From the NCBI GenBank assembly GCA_030749275.1, contig JASMKJ010000083.1:1-7139 (forward strand): a DNA stretch of 7,139 nucleotides. The letters are read 5' to 3'. This DNA comes from Acidimicrobiales bacterium (lineage in GTDB: Bacteria; Actinomycetota; Acidimicrobiia; Acidimicrobiales; Poriferisodalaceae). The position numbers were made by a program, and so were the translations under genes. The notes under the pieces are model-generated. The model was not told the origin of the DNA and searched no databases. It saw only the letters and a program-made list of their open reading frames with translations. Each line of letters opens with the position of its first letter. The stretch's first letter is position 1. This document shows positions 1-6,397 of the stretch, piece by piece.

Positions 1-981
1 TGACTCGCCGGGAAGAGTGCGTATATCAACGTTGACGTCAATTTGATCCGGGATGACATTGGTCTTCATCCGGCGGTCGGATTCGGCAACGTTGGGTGAA
101 AACGTCGTGTGGGTGCAACTGTAGAAGTGACGGGCGAGCCCTTCGACTGGATGCGAATCCAGCCAATCTTCAATTTTTTCTGCGTCGAGCATGATCGACT
201 TTGTTTCTTGATCAACGTCGAGGATGTCGACCTGTTGGCGCCACAGTTCGTGGAATTGTGGTGGGGGTCTGTATTCGGCCAGGCGTTGCACGACCCCGGC
301 GGCCCTCACCAGCGCATTGTCCGACTTGAACGGTGCCGACCCATGACCAGGTGTCCCTTTGATGCGGAGCCGGCGCCAAGCGACACCTTTTTCTCCCACA
401 TTTATTCCGATGTACGGATTGTCTGAGGTTCCACTGTGCAGTCCACCGTTTTCTGTGAGCACGTAGTCAGCCATGATCGCATCGGGGTGATGGTCGGCCA
501 TCCACTGCGCGCCGTGCGCTGATCCCGACTCCTCATCTGCGACCGCGAAGTAGATGAAGTCTCCTGAAGGTCGAAAACCGGTTCCGACGAGATGTTTGAA
601 TGCGACTGCCTGGGAGGAGGTCAAGTTGAGCATGTCAACGGCACCTCGACCCCAAACTTCTCCGTCTATGAGTTCGCCTCCGAAAGGGTCGCGTTCCCAG
701 CCGTCGGGATTCACCGGGACGACATCGGTATGACCCATCAAACACAAGCTTGGAGCGTTTGGATCTGTCCCTGCTACGCGGGCTACCAACGATTTCCTAC
801 CGGGTGTAGGTTCAAACGTCTCAATTTCGATGCCAGGTCCCTCGAGAAACGCCTCTAAAGCATCGCTATTGAGAACCTCGTTTCCTGAGGTAGAAGTCCC
901 GTCGTTAACGCAGGCATTCCTAATCAGCGTTTGCAACAGCTCGACTGTTGTCTGTGTACGGGCTTCTTTTTCGGTGGTCAT
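1..981 (-). CDS. M20-family metallopeptidase/deacylase, C-terminus cut by window edge
   Basis: Reading the minus strand from the ATG at 981 gives 327 codons with no stop before position 1, so the gene runs out of the window. Known M20 hydrolases (ArgE, DapE and carboxypeptidase G2 relatives) use two metal ions to cleave N-acyl or peptide bonds. Visible motifs are GHTDVVPV near residues 83-90 (metal ligand H84, D86), GRGAVDM near 111-117 (bridging D116), DEES near 149-152 (general base E150, ligand E151), E177 in TENGG, the dimerisation-domain GTPGHGSAP near 209-217 (H213), and TNVIPD near 307-312. About 100 residues, including the last metal-binding His, should lie outside. An in-frame TAG at 997-999 leaves this ATG as the first start. 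There is no Shine-Dalgarno, but a TAnnnT box lies six bases upstream. It is divergent from the amidase. The family is secure; the substrate (acyl-amino acid, succinyl-DAP or dipeptide) cannot be told. Confidence 0.93.
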   Translation of the reverse strand, partial: MTTEKEARTQTTVELLQTLIRNACVNDGTSTSGNEVLNSDALEAFLEGPGIEIETFEPTPGRKSLVARVAGTDPNAPSLCLMGHTDVVPVNPDGWERDPFGGELIDGEVWGRGAVDMLNLTSSQAVAFKHLVGTGFRPSGDFIYFAVADEESGSAHGAQWMADHHPDAIMADYVLTENGGLHSGTSDNPYIGINVGEKGVAWRRLRIKGTPGHGSAPFKSDNALVRAAGVVQRLAEYRPPPQFHELWRQQVDILDVDQETKSIMLDAEKIEDWLDSHPVEGLARHFYSCTHTTFSPNVAESDRRMKTNVIPDQIDVNVDIRTLPGES

Positions 982-987
982 GGGATG

Positions 988-1018
988 AGCGTAGAGCTAT
1001 TAGCGACTCGATGCCGTC
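988..1018 (-). promoter_or_regulatory. Candidate leaderless promoter of the M20 gene
   Basis: On the minus strand TACGCT (993 to 988) is a TAnnnT-type -10 box followed by six bases and then the ATG at 981, so transcription would start at or next to the start codon. A partial -35, GTGACG (1018 to 1013), matches TTGACA at four positions but with a long 19-base spacer. The absence of a Shine-Dalgarno sequence agrees with a leaderless message. This is an inference from position and pattern only. Confidence 0.5.
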
Positions 1019-1028
1019 ACATATAGAC

Positions 1029-1044
1029 GCAGCTCGAAAGCTGC
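1029..1044. promoter_or_regulatory. Perfect 6-bp inverted repeat, possible operator
   Basis: GCAGCT-CGAA-AGCTGC is a perfect inverted repeat with six-base arms and a four-base centre, in the 111-base region between the divergent M20 and amidase genes. It lies about ten bases beyond the proposed M20 -35 and about 35 bases before the proposed amidase -10, so a dimeric regulator bound here could control both. It could also be chance, since six-base arms are short. Confidence 0.3.
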
Positions 1045-1080
1045 CAACTTGTATGGAATGTGAAGGGCCTCAGCTTGTGG

Positions 1081-1086
1081 TGAAAT
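1081..1086 (+). promoter_or_regulatory. Weak candidate -10 box of the amidase gene
   Basis: TGAAAT lies exactly six bases before the GTG at 1093, the same offset as the TAnnnT boxes of three other genes here. It agrees with TATAAT at four of six positions but lacks the normally conserved A at position two, and I see no good -35. No Shine-Dalgarno sequence precedes the GTG. Support comes mainly from the shared spacing. Confidence 0.3.
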
Positions 1087-1092
1087 AGCGAA

Positions 1093-2514
1093 GTGACCAA
1101 TGAGGCGTTGTGCGACTTAACGGCATTAGAGATGCGACATCTGTTGTTGCAAGGGGACATCAGTGCTCGAGAGTTGCTCGCGGCGCACTTGACTCGGATC
1201 GAACGCGTTAACCCGGAACTGAATGCCATCGTCAGTCTTGTGCCGGAGCTGGCTAGCGACTATGCAGATCAGGCAGATAATGCGTATGCCCGGGGAGAAC
1301 CTCTGGGTTTACTTCACGGATTGCCCGTCGCCCACAAGGACCTGGTTGACACCGCAGGGGTTCGCACCACCTTGGGTTCGCCAATCTACAAAGACCGTGT
1401 ACCCGACGAGGATGATCTGATTGTCGAACGTATGAGAGCTGCGGGCGCGGTTATGGTCGGGAAAACCAACACCCCGGAGTTCGGCGCGGGCTCCCAAACG
1501 TTCAACCAAGTGTTCGGAGTTACCTCAAACCCCTATGACACCTCGCGTACGTGTGGCGGGAGCAGCGGCGGAGCAGCAGTAGCGCTCGCGGCACGCATGC
1601 TGCCGCTTGCAGATGGCTCTGATTTAGGTGGGTCTCTTCGAAACCCGGCGTCATTTTGCAATGTGGTGGGATTTAGACCATCCCCGGGCCGTGTCCCCAC
1701 GGTCCCCAGCACCAATCTGTGGCTTCACATTGCTACCAAAGGGCCCATGGCTCGGAACGTGAGTGACGTGGCATTGTTGATGCAGGTTATAGCGGGGCCG
1801 CACCAGTTGGCGCCGAACTCGAACAGAGATTCACCAGAGATATTTGAAGGGTCTCTGGAACGAGATCTTCGAGGGGTCAGAGTGGCGTGGTCACCGGACT
1901 TGGGCGGTCTACCTGTTGACCCGTCCGTGCGAAAAGCCCTTGCTTCGACTCCAGATGTTCTTTCGGATTTAGGTTGCGACATTGTGGAGAAATGGCCGGA
2001 CCTGTCTGATGCACCCGAAATTTTTCAGACGCTTCGAGCTGGAATTTTTGCACATAGCTTTTCTCCGTTACTCGAAAAGCACAGGGATCAACTAAAAGAA
2101 ACAGTTGTCTGGAATATCGAAAAAGGGCTTGCCATGAGCATGAAGGACCATGTCGAAGCCTGTCACAAGCAAGCCCGCATGTTTTCCGAACTCCAAGACT
2201 TCATGGAAGATATTGAGTTCTTGGCTTGTCCCGTCACTCAAGTACCCCCCTTCGCCAAAGGCATCGAATACATCCGCGAAATCGAAGGCATCAATTTCGA
2301 CACCTACATCGATTGGATGCGCTCATGCAGTGACATAACTACTACGACCCATCCGGCGATATCGGTACCCGCAGCGTTTACCGATGACGGATTGCCGGTT
2401 GGCTTGCAGCTTGTTGGACGCAGCCTCCAGGATCGTTCAGTGTTGGAGTTGGCATACGCCTACGAGAAAGCTACCGGTGTAGGGGAACGACAACCCGCAC
2501 TGTTGGATTCCTAA
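1093..2514 (+). CDS. Amidase-signature family hydrolase
   Basis: This 473-residue protein is full length for the amidase-signature family, which hydrolyses C-N bonds of amides with a Ser-cisSer-Lys triad, usually in the cytoplasm. The triad is visible: K82 in AHKDLVDTAG, cis-Ser S157 in GGSSGG (155-160) and nucleophile S181 in GSDLGGSLRNPA (175-186). The intervals K to S of 75 and S to S of 24 equal those I recall for fatty acid amide hydrolase (K142, S217, S241). The C-terminal THPAISVPAAF and GLPVGLQLVG near 419-442 are also typical. The start is GTG; an in-frame TGA at 1081-1083 rules out anything earlier, and the next ATG (residue 14) would remove part of the conserved first helix. It is divergent from the M20 gene and convergent with the GS-like gene. 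It is not GatA of the tRNA amidotransferase on context, as no GatB or GatC is nearby. The substrate is unknown. Confidence 0.93.
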   Translation: MTNEALCDLTALEMRHLLLQGDISARELLAAHLTRIERVNPELNAIVSLVPELASDYADQADNAYARGEPLGLLHGLPVAHKDLVDTAGVRTTLGSPIYKDRVPDEDDLIVERMRAAGAVMVGKTNTPEFGAGSQTFNQVFGVTSNPYDTSRTCGGSSGGAAVALAARMLPLADGSDLGGSLRNPASFCNVVGFRPSPGRVPTVPSTNLWLHIATKGPMARNVSDVALLMQVIAGPHQLAPNSNRDSPEIFEGSLERDLRGVRVAWSPDLGGLPVDPSVRKALASTPDVLSDLGCDIVEKWPDLSDAPEIFQTLRAGIFAHSFSPLLEKHRDQLKETVVWNIEKGLAMSMKDHVEACHKQARMFSELQDFMEDIEFLACPVTQVPPFAKGIEYIREIEGINFDTYIDWMRSCSDITTTTHPAISVPAAFTDDGLPVGLQLVGRSLQDRSVLELAYAYEKATGVGERQPALLDS

Positions 2515-2525
2515 GACGCTGAGGT

Positions 2526-2540
2526 CGACGAATGTCGTCG
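2526..2540. terminator. Small perfect hairpin between convergent genes
   Basis: CGACGA-ATG-TCGTCG forms a perfect six-base stem with a three-base loop, inside the 30-base gap between the amidase stop (2514) and the GS-like stop (2545). Its position suggests termination of transcription from both sides. No T-tract follows on either strand, so it is not a canonical intrinsic terminator. Confidence 0.35.
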
Positions 2541-2544
2541 GAAG

Positions 2545-3909
2545 TCAGATTCGTTCAAAATATCGTTGCCGTTCCCAGTCGGTTACTGCGGATTCGAATG
2601 CGGCACTTTCATGTAGCCAGAAGTGGGTGTAGTGATCTACCACCGCGTCGCCGAATGCCCGTCTAGCGACGGAGCTTGATTCGAAAAGTTCGGTCGCGTC
2701 GCGCAGTGAGGTTGGTAGGGAACCTGTTGCAGATTCGTAGGCGTCGCCCTCAAGTGCGGGCGGAGGGCACGTTTTTCCTTCAAGTCCTTCTAACCCGGCG
2801 GCGATAGCGGCGGCATAGGCCAAATAAGGATTGACGTCGGCCCCAGGCACCCGACATTCGATGCGTAACGATTGACCTTCGCCGACGATGCGAAACCCAG
2901 CTGTCCGATTGTCTGGTGACCAAGCAGCTCCGGTCGGTGCCCAAGACTTTGATTGGTAACGCTTGTAGGAGTTGACGGTAGGAGCGAAACACGGCATCAG
3001 CTCCTGGAGGTGCGCTAACCAACCGCCTAAGAAATGGAGAAACGTATCGGAAACCTCCAGTCCGGCTACCTCCTGAGAACCGGGGAAGAGGTTGGTGGCT
3101 TGGTCCATCGACCAAAGGCTGAGATGAAGGTGAGAACTCGAGCCGGCTTCGGTGTCGTGTGGTTTCGCCATGAACGTTGCTGCTGCGCCTTTCTGATCGG
3201 CTACTTCCTTGACGCATTGCTTCAGCAGGACATGCCGGTCAGCCATCTCAAGAGTTTCACACCACCGGATATTCAACTCGTGTTGCCCGCGGCCGAACTC
3301 ACCCTTAGTTGACTCAACGGGGATTGCCATGTCCTTCAGATATCGTCGAAAGGCACCGTTGAGATCTTCGGTGCGTGCTCCCTGCAACAGGTGGTAGTCC
3401 TCGATGTACCAACCGGCTGGTTCTAGGTTGTTGTAGCCGTCTTGTGCAGCCTCTCGATAAGACGTTCGGTATAGAAAATATTCAAGTTCTGAAGCTGCCA
3501 TCGCTCGAATGTTGAGAGCCTCAATACGGTTGATCTGCTCGCGAAGGATTGATCTGGGAGCTACCGCAATTGGATTTCCGTCGTGGGTCGTCGGATCACA
3601 GATGACCAAAGCGGTTCGCTCAAGCCAAGGCACCGGTCTCAGAGTCTTGACATCTGGAGTGAGATGAAGATCCCCATAGCCCAGATCCCAATTAGAAAAA
3701 GCGAATCCTTCGATCGGCTCCATTTCCATGTCAACTGTTAAGAGGTAATCGCAAGCGTGAGTACCGGATGGATCTTCAAGAAAGAAGTCGGCATCAAGAC
3801 GTTTCCCCATGAGGCGTCCGTAGTGATCGGTGAAAGCCAACACGACGGTGTCGATACGACCCGCTTCGGTTGCCTCGACGAGTTCCTCGTGGCTCCAGGT
3901 ATCAGTCAT
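2545..3909 (-). CDS. Glutamine-synthetase-family ligase (GlnA3/GlnA4/PuuA-like gamma-glutamyl amide synthetase)
   Basis: From the ATG at 3909 this is 454 residues, a normal length for type I GS-like ligases. These use ATP to activate glutamate's gamma-carboxyl and join it to ammonia or, in PuuA, GlnA3 and GlnA4, to polyamines or ethanolamine. Seen: a beta-grasp-like N-terminus with FTDHYGRLMGKR (about 26-37); SELEYF (140-145) with metal ligands E141 and E143; GEFGRGQHELN (203-213) with E204 and E211; GSSSHLHLSL (256-265) with H260; NSYKRY (313-318); NRTAGFR (334-340); RIECR (349-353) with E351; NPYLAYAAAIAAGLEG (360-375); and a C-terminal DWERQRYFERI. The NLYDLPPEE-type adenylylation motif of true GlnA is absent, so biosynthetic glutamine synthetase is unlikely. 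An earlier ATG at 3966 would add 19 unconserved residues and run over the divergent promoters. The real amine substrate is not readable from sequence. Confidence 0.92.
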   Translation of the reverse strand: MTDTWSHEELVEATEAGRIDTVVLAFTDHYGRLMGKRLDADFFLEDPSGTHACDYLLTVDMEMEPIEGFAFSNWDLGYGDLHLTPDVKTLRPVPWLERTALVICDPTTHDGNPIAVAPRSILREQINRIEALNIRAMAASELEYFLYRTSYREAAQDGYNNLEPAGWYIEDYHLLQGARTEDLNGAFRRYLKDMAIPVESTKGEFGRGQHELNIRWCETLEMADRHVLLKQCVKEVADQKGAAATFMAKPHDTEAGSSSHLHLSLWSMDQATNLFPGSQEVAGLEVSDTFLHFLGGWLAHLQELMPCFAPTVNSYKRYQSKSWAPTGAAWSPDNRTAGFRIVGEGQSLRIECRVPGADVNPYLAYAAAIAAGLEGLEGKTCPPPALEGDAYESATGSLPTSLRDATELFESSSVARRAFGDAVVDHYTHFWLHESAAFESAVTDWERQRYFERI

Positions 3910-3915
3910 GCCCCA

Positions 3916-3946
3916 ACCGTAGTTGCACCTCACCGGTCGGTGTCCA
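3916..3946 (-). promoter_or_regulatory. Candidate leaderless promoter of the GS-like gene
   Basis: On the minus strand TACGGT (3921 to 3916) is a TAnnnT -10 box exactly six bases before the ATG at 3909. TGGACA (3946 to 3941) matches the TTGACA -35 at five of six positions with a 19-base spacer. This layout argues for the start at 3909 rather than 3966. An AGGTG at 3930 to 3926 is too far from the ATG to be a ribosome binding site. Confidence 0.5.
3931..3942. promoter_or_regulatory. Inverted repeat inside the GS-like promoter spacer
   Basis: CACCG-GT-CGGTG is an inverted repeat with perfect five-base arms. It sits between the proposed -35 and -10 of the GS-like gene and a few bases from the -35 of the divergent ABC operon, a position where a bound repressor would block RNA polymerase. 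The arms are short, so chance is not excluded. Confidence 0.3.
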
Positions 3947-3950
3947 GACC

Positions 3951-3988
3951 GTTGGCTCTGCGACATAGCCGACGGTAGGGTTGGCTCT
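3951..3988 (+). repeat. 9-bp direct repeat spanning the ABC operon promoter
   Basis: GTTGGCTCT occurs exactly at 3951-3959 and again at 3980-3988, 29 bases apart, the second copy ending one base before the base preceding the ATPase ATG. The first copy contains the proposed -35 hexamer, the second the end of the proposed -10 and the start region. This could be a paired regulator site or a local duplication trace. Confidence 0.4.
3952..3981 (+). promoter_or_regulatory. Candidate promoter of the ABC exporter operon
   Basis: TTGGCT (3952-3957, four of six matches to TTGACA) is followed after 18 bases by TAGGGT (3976-3981), a TAnnnT -10 box, and the ATG is eight bases further on. Transcription would start within one or two bases of the ATG, giving a leaderless or near-leaderless message. 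AGGG at 3977-3980 could alternatively be a weak ribosome binding site if transcription began further upstream. Confidence 0.42.
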
Positions 3989-3989
3989 T

Positions 3990-4943
3990 ATGACCGATCT
4001 TGCGATTGAGGCGCGCGGACTGGTGCGAAAGTTCGGTGATAATCGTGCGGTTGACGGTGTCGATTTAGCGATCCCACGAGGCGAAATTTACGGTTTTTTG
4101 GGCCCGAATGGTGCCGGGAAATCGACGATGGTGAGAGTCCTATGCACCTTGCTTTCCCCGACGGAGGGTTCGGCAACCGTAGCGGGTCACGATGTGGTGA
4201 AAGATCCCGGGGAAGTTAGGGTCCGGATAGGCGTAGCGCTTCAGGACGCCGCTCTCGATGACAAACAAAGCGGGAGAGAAATTCTGGAATTACAGGCTCG
4301 TCTCTTTGGTCTCAGTTTGACGGACCGAACCGAACGAGTTGAACGTTCGATAGAACTGGCTGATCTGGGTGACGCCATCGATGAATGGGTGCAGACGTAC
4401 AGCGGGGGAATGAAACGCCGACTTGACCTAGCCGCGAGTCTTATTCATGACCCAGAAGTTTTGTTCTTAGATGAGCCGACTACCGGTCTTGATCCGGTGA
4501 GCAGAGTTCGAGTTTGGGACGAGGTGAGGCACCTCAACCAAGCCTATGGTGTCACGGTTTTCTTAACGACCCAATACTTGGAAGAAGCCGATGCCCTCGC
4601 CGACCGAGTAGGCATCATCGATCAAGGTCACATTGTCCAAGAAGGCAGCCCCGTGGACTTGAAGCGGACCGTCGGAGCTGACGTAATTGTGGTGGAACTT
4701 GAAGAGGGATTTGAACAAGCTGCTGCTTTGGCTAAGGGATTGCCAGCCGTTGATGAAGTCACTATCGGGGCCCAAGGGTTAACTATCGCCACAGCTGACG
4801 GAGCAGGTCTCGTCGCTGACGTTGCCGTAGCGTTCAGCAAGCAAGGTATTTCTCCACGATCACTAACTGTTCGAACACCGTCGCTCGATGACGTGTTTCT
4901 TCGAGCTACAGGTCACCGTCTTTCTTATGAGGTTGACGGGTGA
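3990..4943 (+). CDS. ABC exporter ATP-binding subunit, DrrA-like
   Basis: This 317-residue protein is the cytoplasmic ATPase of an ABC-2 type exporter. In order: Walker A GPNGAGKST (38-46), Q-loop Q85, signature YSGGM (137-141), Walker B LFLDEP (158-163), D-loop GLDP (166-169), then TTQYLEEA (193-200), where Gln replaces the usual switch His. That Gln is typical of the DrrA (daunorubicin-resistance) group. The C-terminal extension ends with RTPSLDDVFL (295-304), also characteristic of DrrA and thought to contact the permease. The ATG at 3990 is preferred over a TTG at 3981, which would place a start within the -10 region. Its end overlaps the permease start, so the two are co-translated and surely form one transporter. 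DrrA relatives export drugs, lipids or polyketides, but most have no known substrate, and no biosynthetic gene nearby identifies one here. Confidence 0.95.
   Translation: MTDLAIEARGLVRKFGDNRAVDGVDLAIPRGEIYGFLGPNGAGKSTMVRVLCTLLSPTEGSATVAGHDVVKDPGEVRVRIGVALQDAALDDKQSGREILELQARLFGLSLTDRTERVERSIELADLGDAIDEWVQTYSGGMKRRLDLAASLIHDPEVLFLDEPTTGLDPVSRVRVWDEVRHLNQAYGVTVFLTTQYLEEADALADRVGIIDQGHIVQEGSPVDLKRTVGADVIVVELEEGFEQAAALAKGLPAVDEVTIGAQGLTIATADGAGLVADVAVAFSKQGISPRSLTVRTPSLDDVFLRATGHRLSYEVDG
4929..4932 (+). promoter_or_regulatory. Shine-Dalgarno sequence of the permease gene
   Basis: GAGG lies seven bases before the GTG at 4940 and ten before the ATG at 4943. It is inside the end of the ATPase gene. 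It is the only convincing Shine-Dalgarno sequence before a gene in the window, and belongs to the only clearly operon-internal start. Confidence 0.6.
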
Positions 4944-5731
4944 TGTTGGATCGCGTGCCGATTGCGAAGCGAAGCAGTTTTCTTGTTGATGTTGCGACAG
5001 TCGCTCGTCGAGCCATTCGCAGTCTCTCAAGAGAACCTGAATTCATCGGGCCAGCGTTAGCTATCCCGGTTTTCTTTTTTGTTGTCAACATTGGCGCCTT
5101 AGAAGCCTTTGTAGAACGCCAGCCAGGGATTGATTATCGGGCTTTCCAGCTGCCGGTCGCCATAGTTTTCGCGGTCACAGGGATATCGCGCGCGAACATG
5201 CTGGTAACTGATATCCAAACCGGCTATTTGGATCGGATGCTGGTGACACCCATTCGGAGAGTATCGCTGCTTCTGGGCTTGATGGTCGCCGACATTGTGT
5301 TGGCTGCAGCTTTGGCGGCGGTTGTTTTGCTTCTGGGTTTCGCGGTGGGGGTGAGCTTTGGGACCGGACTCTCGGGATTGTTGGTTTTTGTGGTACTGGC
5401 GATGGCTTGGAGTTTGGCTTTCACCGGATTTCCCTACACAGTCGCCCTTCGAACTGGCAACCCAGCTGCAGTGAACTCAGCGTTCTTGATTTTTTTTCCG
5501 TTCGCGTTCCTGACCCCAAGCATGTTGCCTCGAGACTTGATGAGCGGTTGGCTCAAAACTGTTGCTGCCTGGAACCCAGTCACTTATTTGCTGGAAGGTA
5601 TGCGCTCCGTGCTGTCGGAAGGCTGGGAGTTCAGCATGTTGGTTAAGGCGACTGCGGCCATAGTGGGTCTGGCGCTAGTTACCTTCACGATGGCTTTTCG
5701 TTCACTTGCCCGCCGGGTCGCAACCGGCTAG
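4940..5731 (+). CDS. ABC-2 type exporter permease subunit, DrrB-like
   Basis: This 263-residue integral membrane protein is the partner of the preceding ATPase. About six hydrophobic segments are visible, near residues 36-53, 69-88, 110-137, 143-168, 178-196 and 235-255, the usual ABC-2 permease plan. The loop DRMLVTPIRR (98-107) after the second segment matches the conserved cytoplasmic coupling region, and WNPVTYLLEGMRS (211-223) is the typical DrrB/ABC-2 motif before the last segment. The basic N-terminus suggests it begins in the cytoplasm. Two adjacent in-frame starts exist: GTG at 4940, overlapping the ATPase stop by four bases, and ATG at 4943, overlapping by one. The GAGG spacing slightly favours GTG, but either is possible and changes one residue. 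Translation is likely coupled to the ATPase. The substrate is unknown. Confidence 0.93.
   Translation: MMLDRVPIAKRSSFLVDVATVARRAIRSLSREPEFIGPALAIPVFFFVVNIGALEAFVERQPGIDYRAFQLPVAIVFAVTGISRANMLVTDIQTGYLDRMLVTPIRRVSLLLGLMVADIVLAAALAAVVLLLGFAVGVSFGTGLSGLLVFVVLAMAWSLAFTGFPYTVALRTGNPAAVNSAFLIFFPFAFLTPSMLPRDLMSGWLKTVAAWNPVTYLLEGMRSVLSEGWEFSMLVKATAAIVGLALVTFTMAFRSLARRVATG
5712..5728. terminator. Weak hairpin at the permease 3' end
   Basis: GCCGG-GTCGCAA-CCGGC pairs over five bases with a seven-base loop, covering the last permease codons just before its TAG. With only four bases between the permease and MBL stops, any termination signal must lie inside coding sequence, and this is the nearest candidate. 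There is no T-tract and the stem is short. Confidence 0.2.
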
Positions 5732-5735
5732 CCCT

Positions 5736-6344
5736 CTACCAGCCTCGATCGATCCATTCCTGCAGTTGCGGTGACTCTTTACCGATAGTGGTGTCGTCTC
5801 CATGGCCGGGCAACACGATGGTCTCTGGGGCGAACTTGGAGAACATGCGATCCTCAATGCTCTTGATGATGACCTCGAAGTCGCCGCCTTCAAAATTGGT
5901 TGCTCCCGGTCCACCGGGAAAGAGGGTGTCGCCCGAAAACAGCAGCGGTGTGTCCTCCACAAAAAAGCTCATTGAACCTGCGGTATGTCCGGGGTTGTGG
6001 ATGGTTCTGATTCGTAGGCGGCCGACTTCGATGACTGAATCATCTTCGAGGATGAAGTCGTAGCTGGGCAACATCGTCGCGTCGTCAGCTGCGACGCCTA
6101 CCTCATAACCTGCATCTCGGATTGCTGGAATAGCTTGGATATGATCCCAGTGGCCGTGAGTTTCGACGACAGTCCTCACGCCAAGGCTTTGACACAACTC
6201 CAACAGTTGTTCGTGTTCGTTGGCTGCGTCTATAAGAAGTGCATCACCTGTTTCAGTGCACCGGATGGTGAAGACGTTGTTTTCATAGGGTCCAACAACG
6301 ACCTTGTGCACTTCGATACCCGTAGCTTGCCAGTGAAGAGTCAT
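5736..6344 (-). CDS. Metallo-beta-lactamase-fold hydrolase, glyoxalase II-like
   Basis: The 202-residue product is a compact MBL-fold protein without the extra C-terminal domain of classical glyoxalase II. Metal-binding motifs are complete: THGHWDH (62-68; H63, H65, D67, H68), H120 in NPGHTAGS, D139 in FSGDTLF (136-142) and H181 in LPGHGDDT (178-185). This arrangement supports a dinuclear metal centre and a hydrolase acting on thioesters or similar bonds in the cytoplasm; no signal peptide is seen. Lactonase or persulfide dioxygenase activity is possible for this shape, and a true beta-lactamase is unlikely without a secretion signal. The ATG at 6344 is chosen over a TTG two codons earlier because a TAnnnT box sits six bases upstream. 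It is convergent with the permease, four bases between stops, and lies 53 bases after the HugZ-like stop on the same strand. Confidence 0.92.
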   Translation of the reverse strand: MTLHWQATGIEVHKVVVGPYENNVFTIRCTETGDALLIDAANEHEQLLELCQSLGVRTVVETHGHWDHIQAIPAIRDAGYEVGVAADDATMLPSYDFILEDDSVIEVGRLRIRTIHNPGHTAGSMSFFVEDTPLLFSGDTLFPGGPGATNFEGGDFEVIIKSIEDRMFSKFAPETIVLPGHGDDTTIGKESPQLQEWIDRGW

Positions 6345-6350
6345 GGGCAA

Positions 6351-6356
6351 AGTTTA
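6351..6356 (-). promoter_or_regulatory. Candidate leaderless -10 box of the MBL gene
   Basis: On the minus strand TAAACT is a TAnnnT -10 box with exactly six bases to the ATG at 6344. A poor -35 candidate, TTCACC (6382 to 6377), is 20 bases further upstream. There is no Shine-Dalgarno sequence. If right, the MBL gene has its own transcript rather than relying wholly on read-through from the upstream HugZ-like gene. Confidence 0.48.
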
Positions 6357-6397
6357 TGCGGTAAATGTTGAGCGCAGGTGAAGTCAGCAGTCAGACG

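Noticed and set aside
109..858. Plus-strand open frames at the left end
   Set aside because: They lie opposite the M20 gene, whose minus-strand frame carries all expected catalytic motifs.
2780..3217. 145-residue open frame on the minus strand inside the GS-like gene
   Set aside because: It is a different frame of a fully conserved gene, rich in Arg and Ser with no recognisable domain.
3910..3966. Upstream ATG extending the GS-like protein by 19 residues
   Set aside because: The extra residues look unlike the conserved N-terminus, the region holds the better promoter signals, and the ATG at 3909 has a TAnnnT box at the same offset as other genes.
3981..3989. TTG start for the ABC ATPase three codons before the ATG
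   Set aside because: It would overlap the proposed -10 box, and the ATG at 3990 starts the family's normal N-terminus.
5736..6344. A secreted beta-lactamase (antibiotic resistance)
   Set aside because: No signal peptide, and the short glyoxalase II-like layout points to a cytoplasmic hydrolase.
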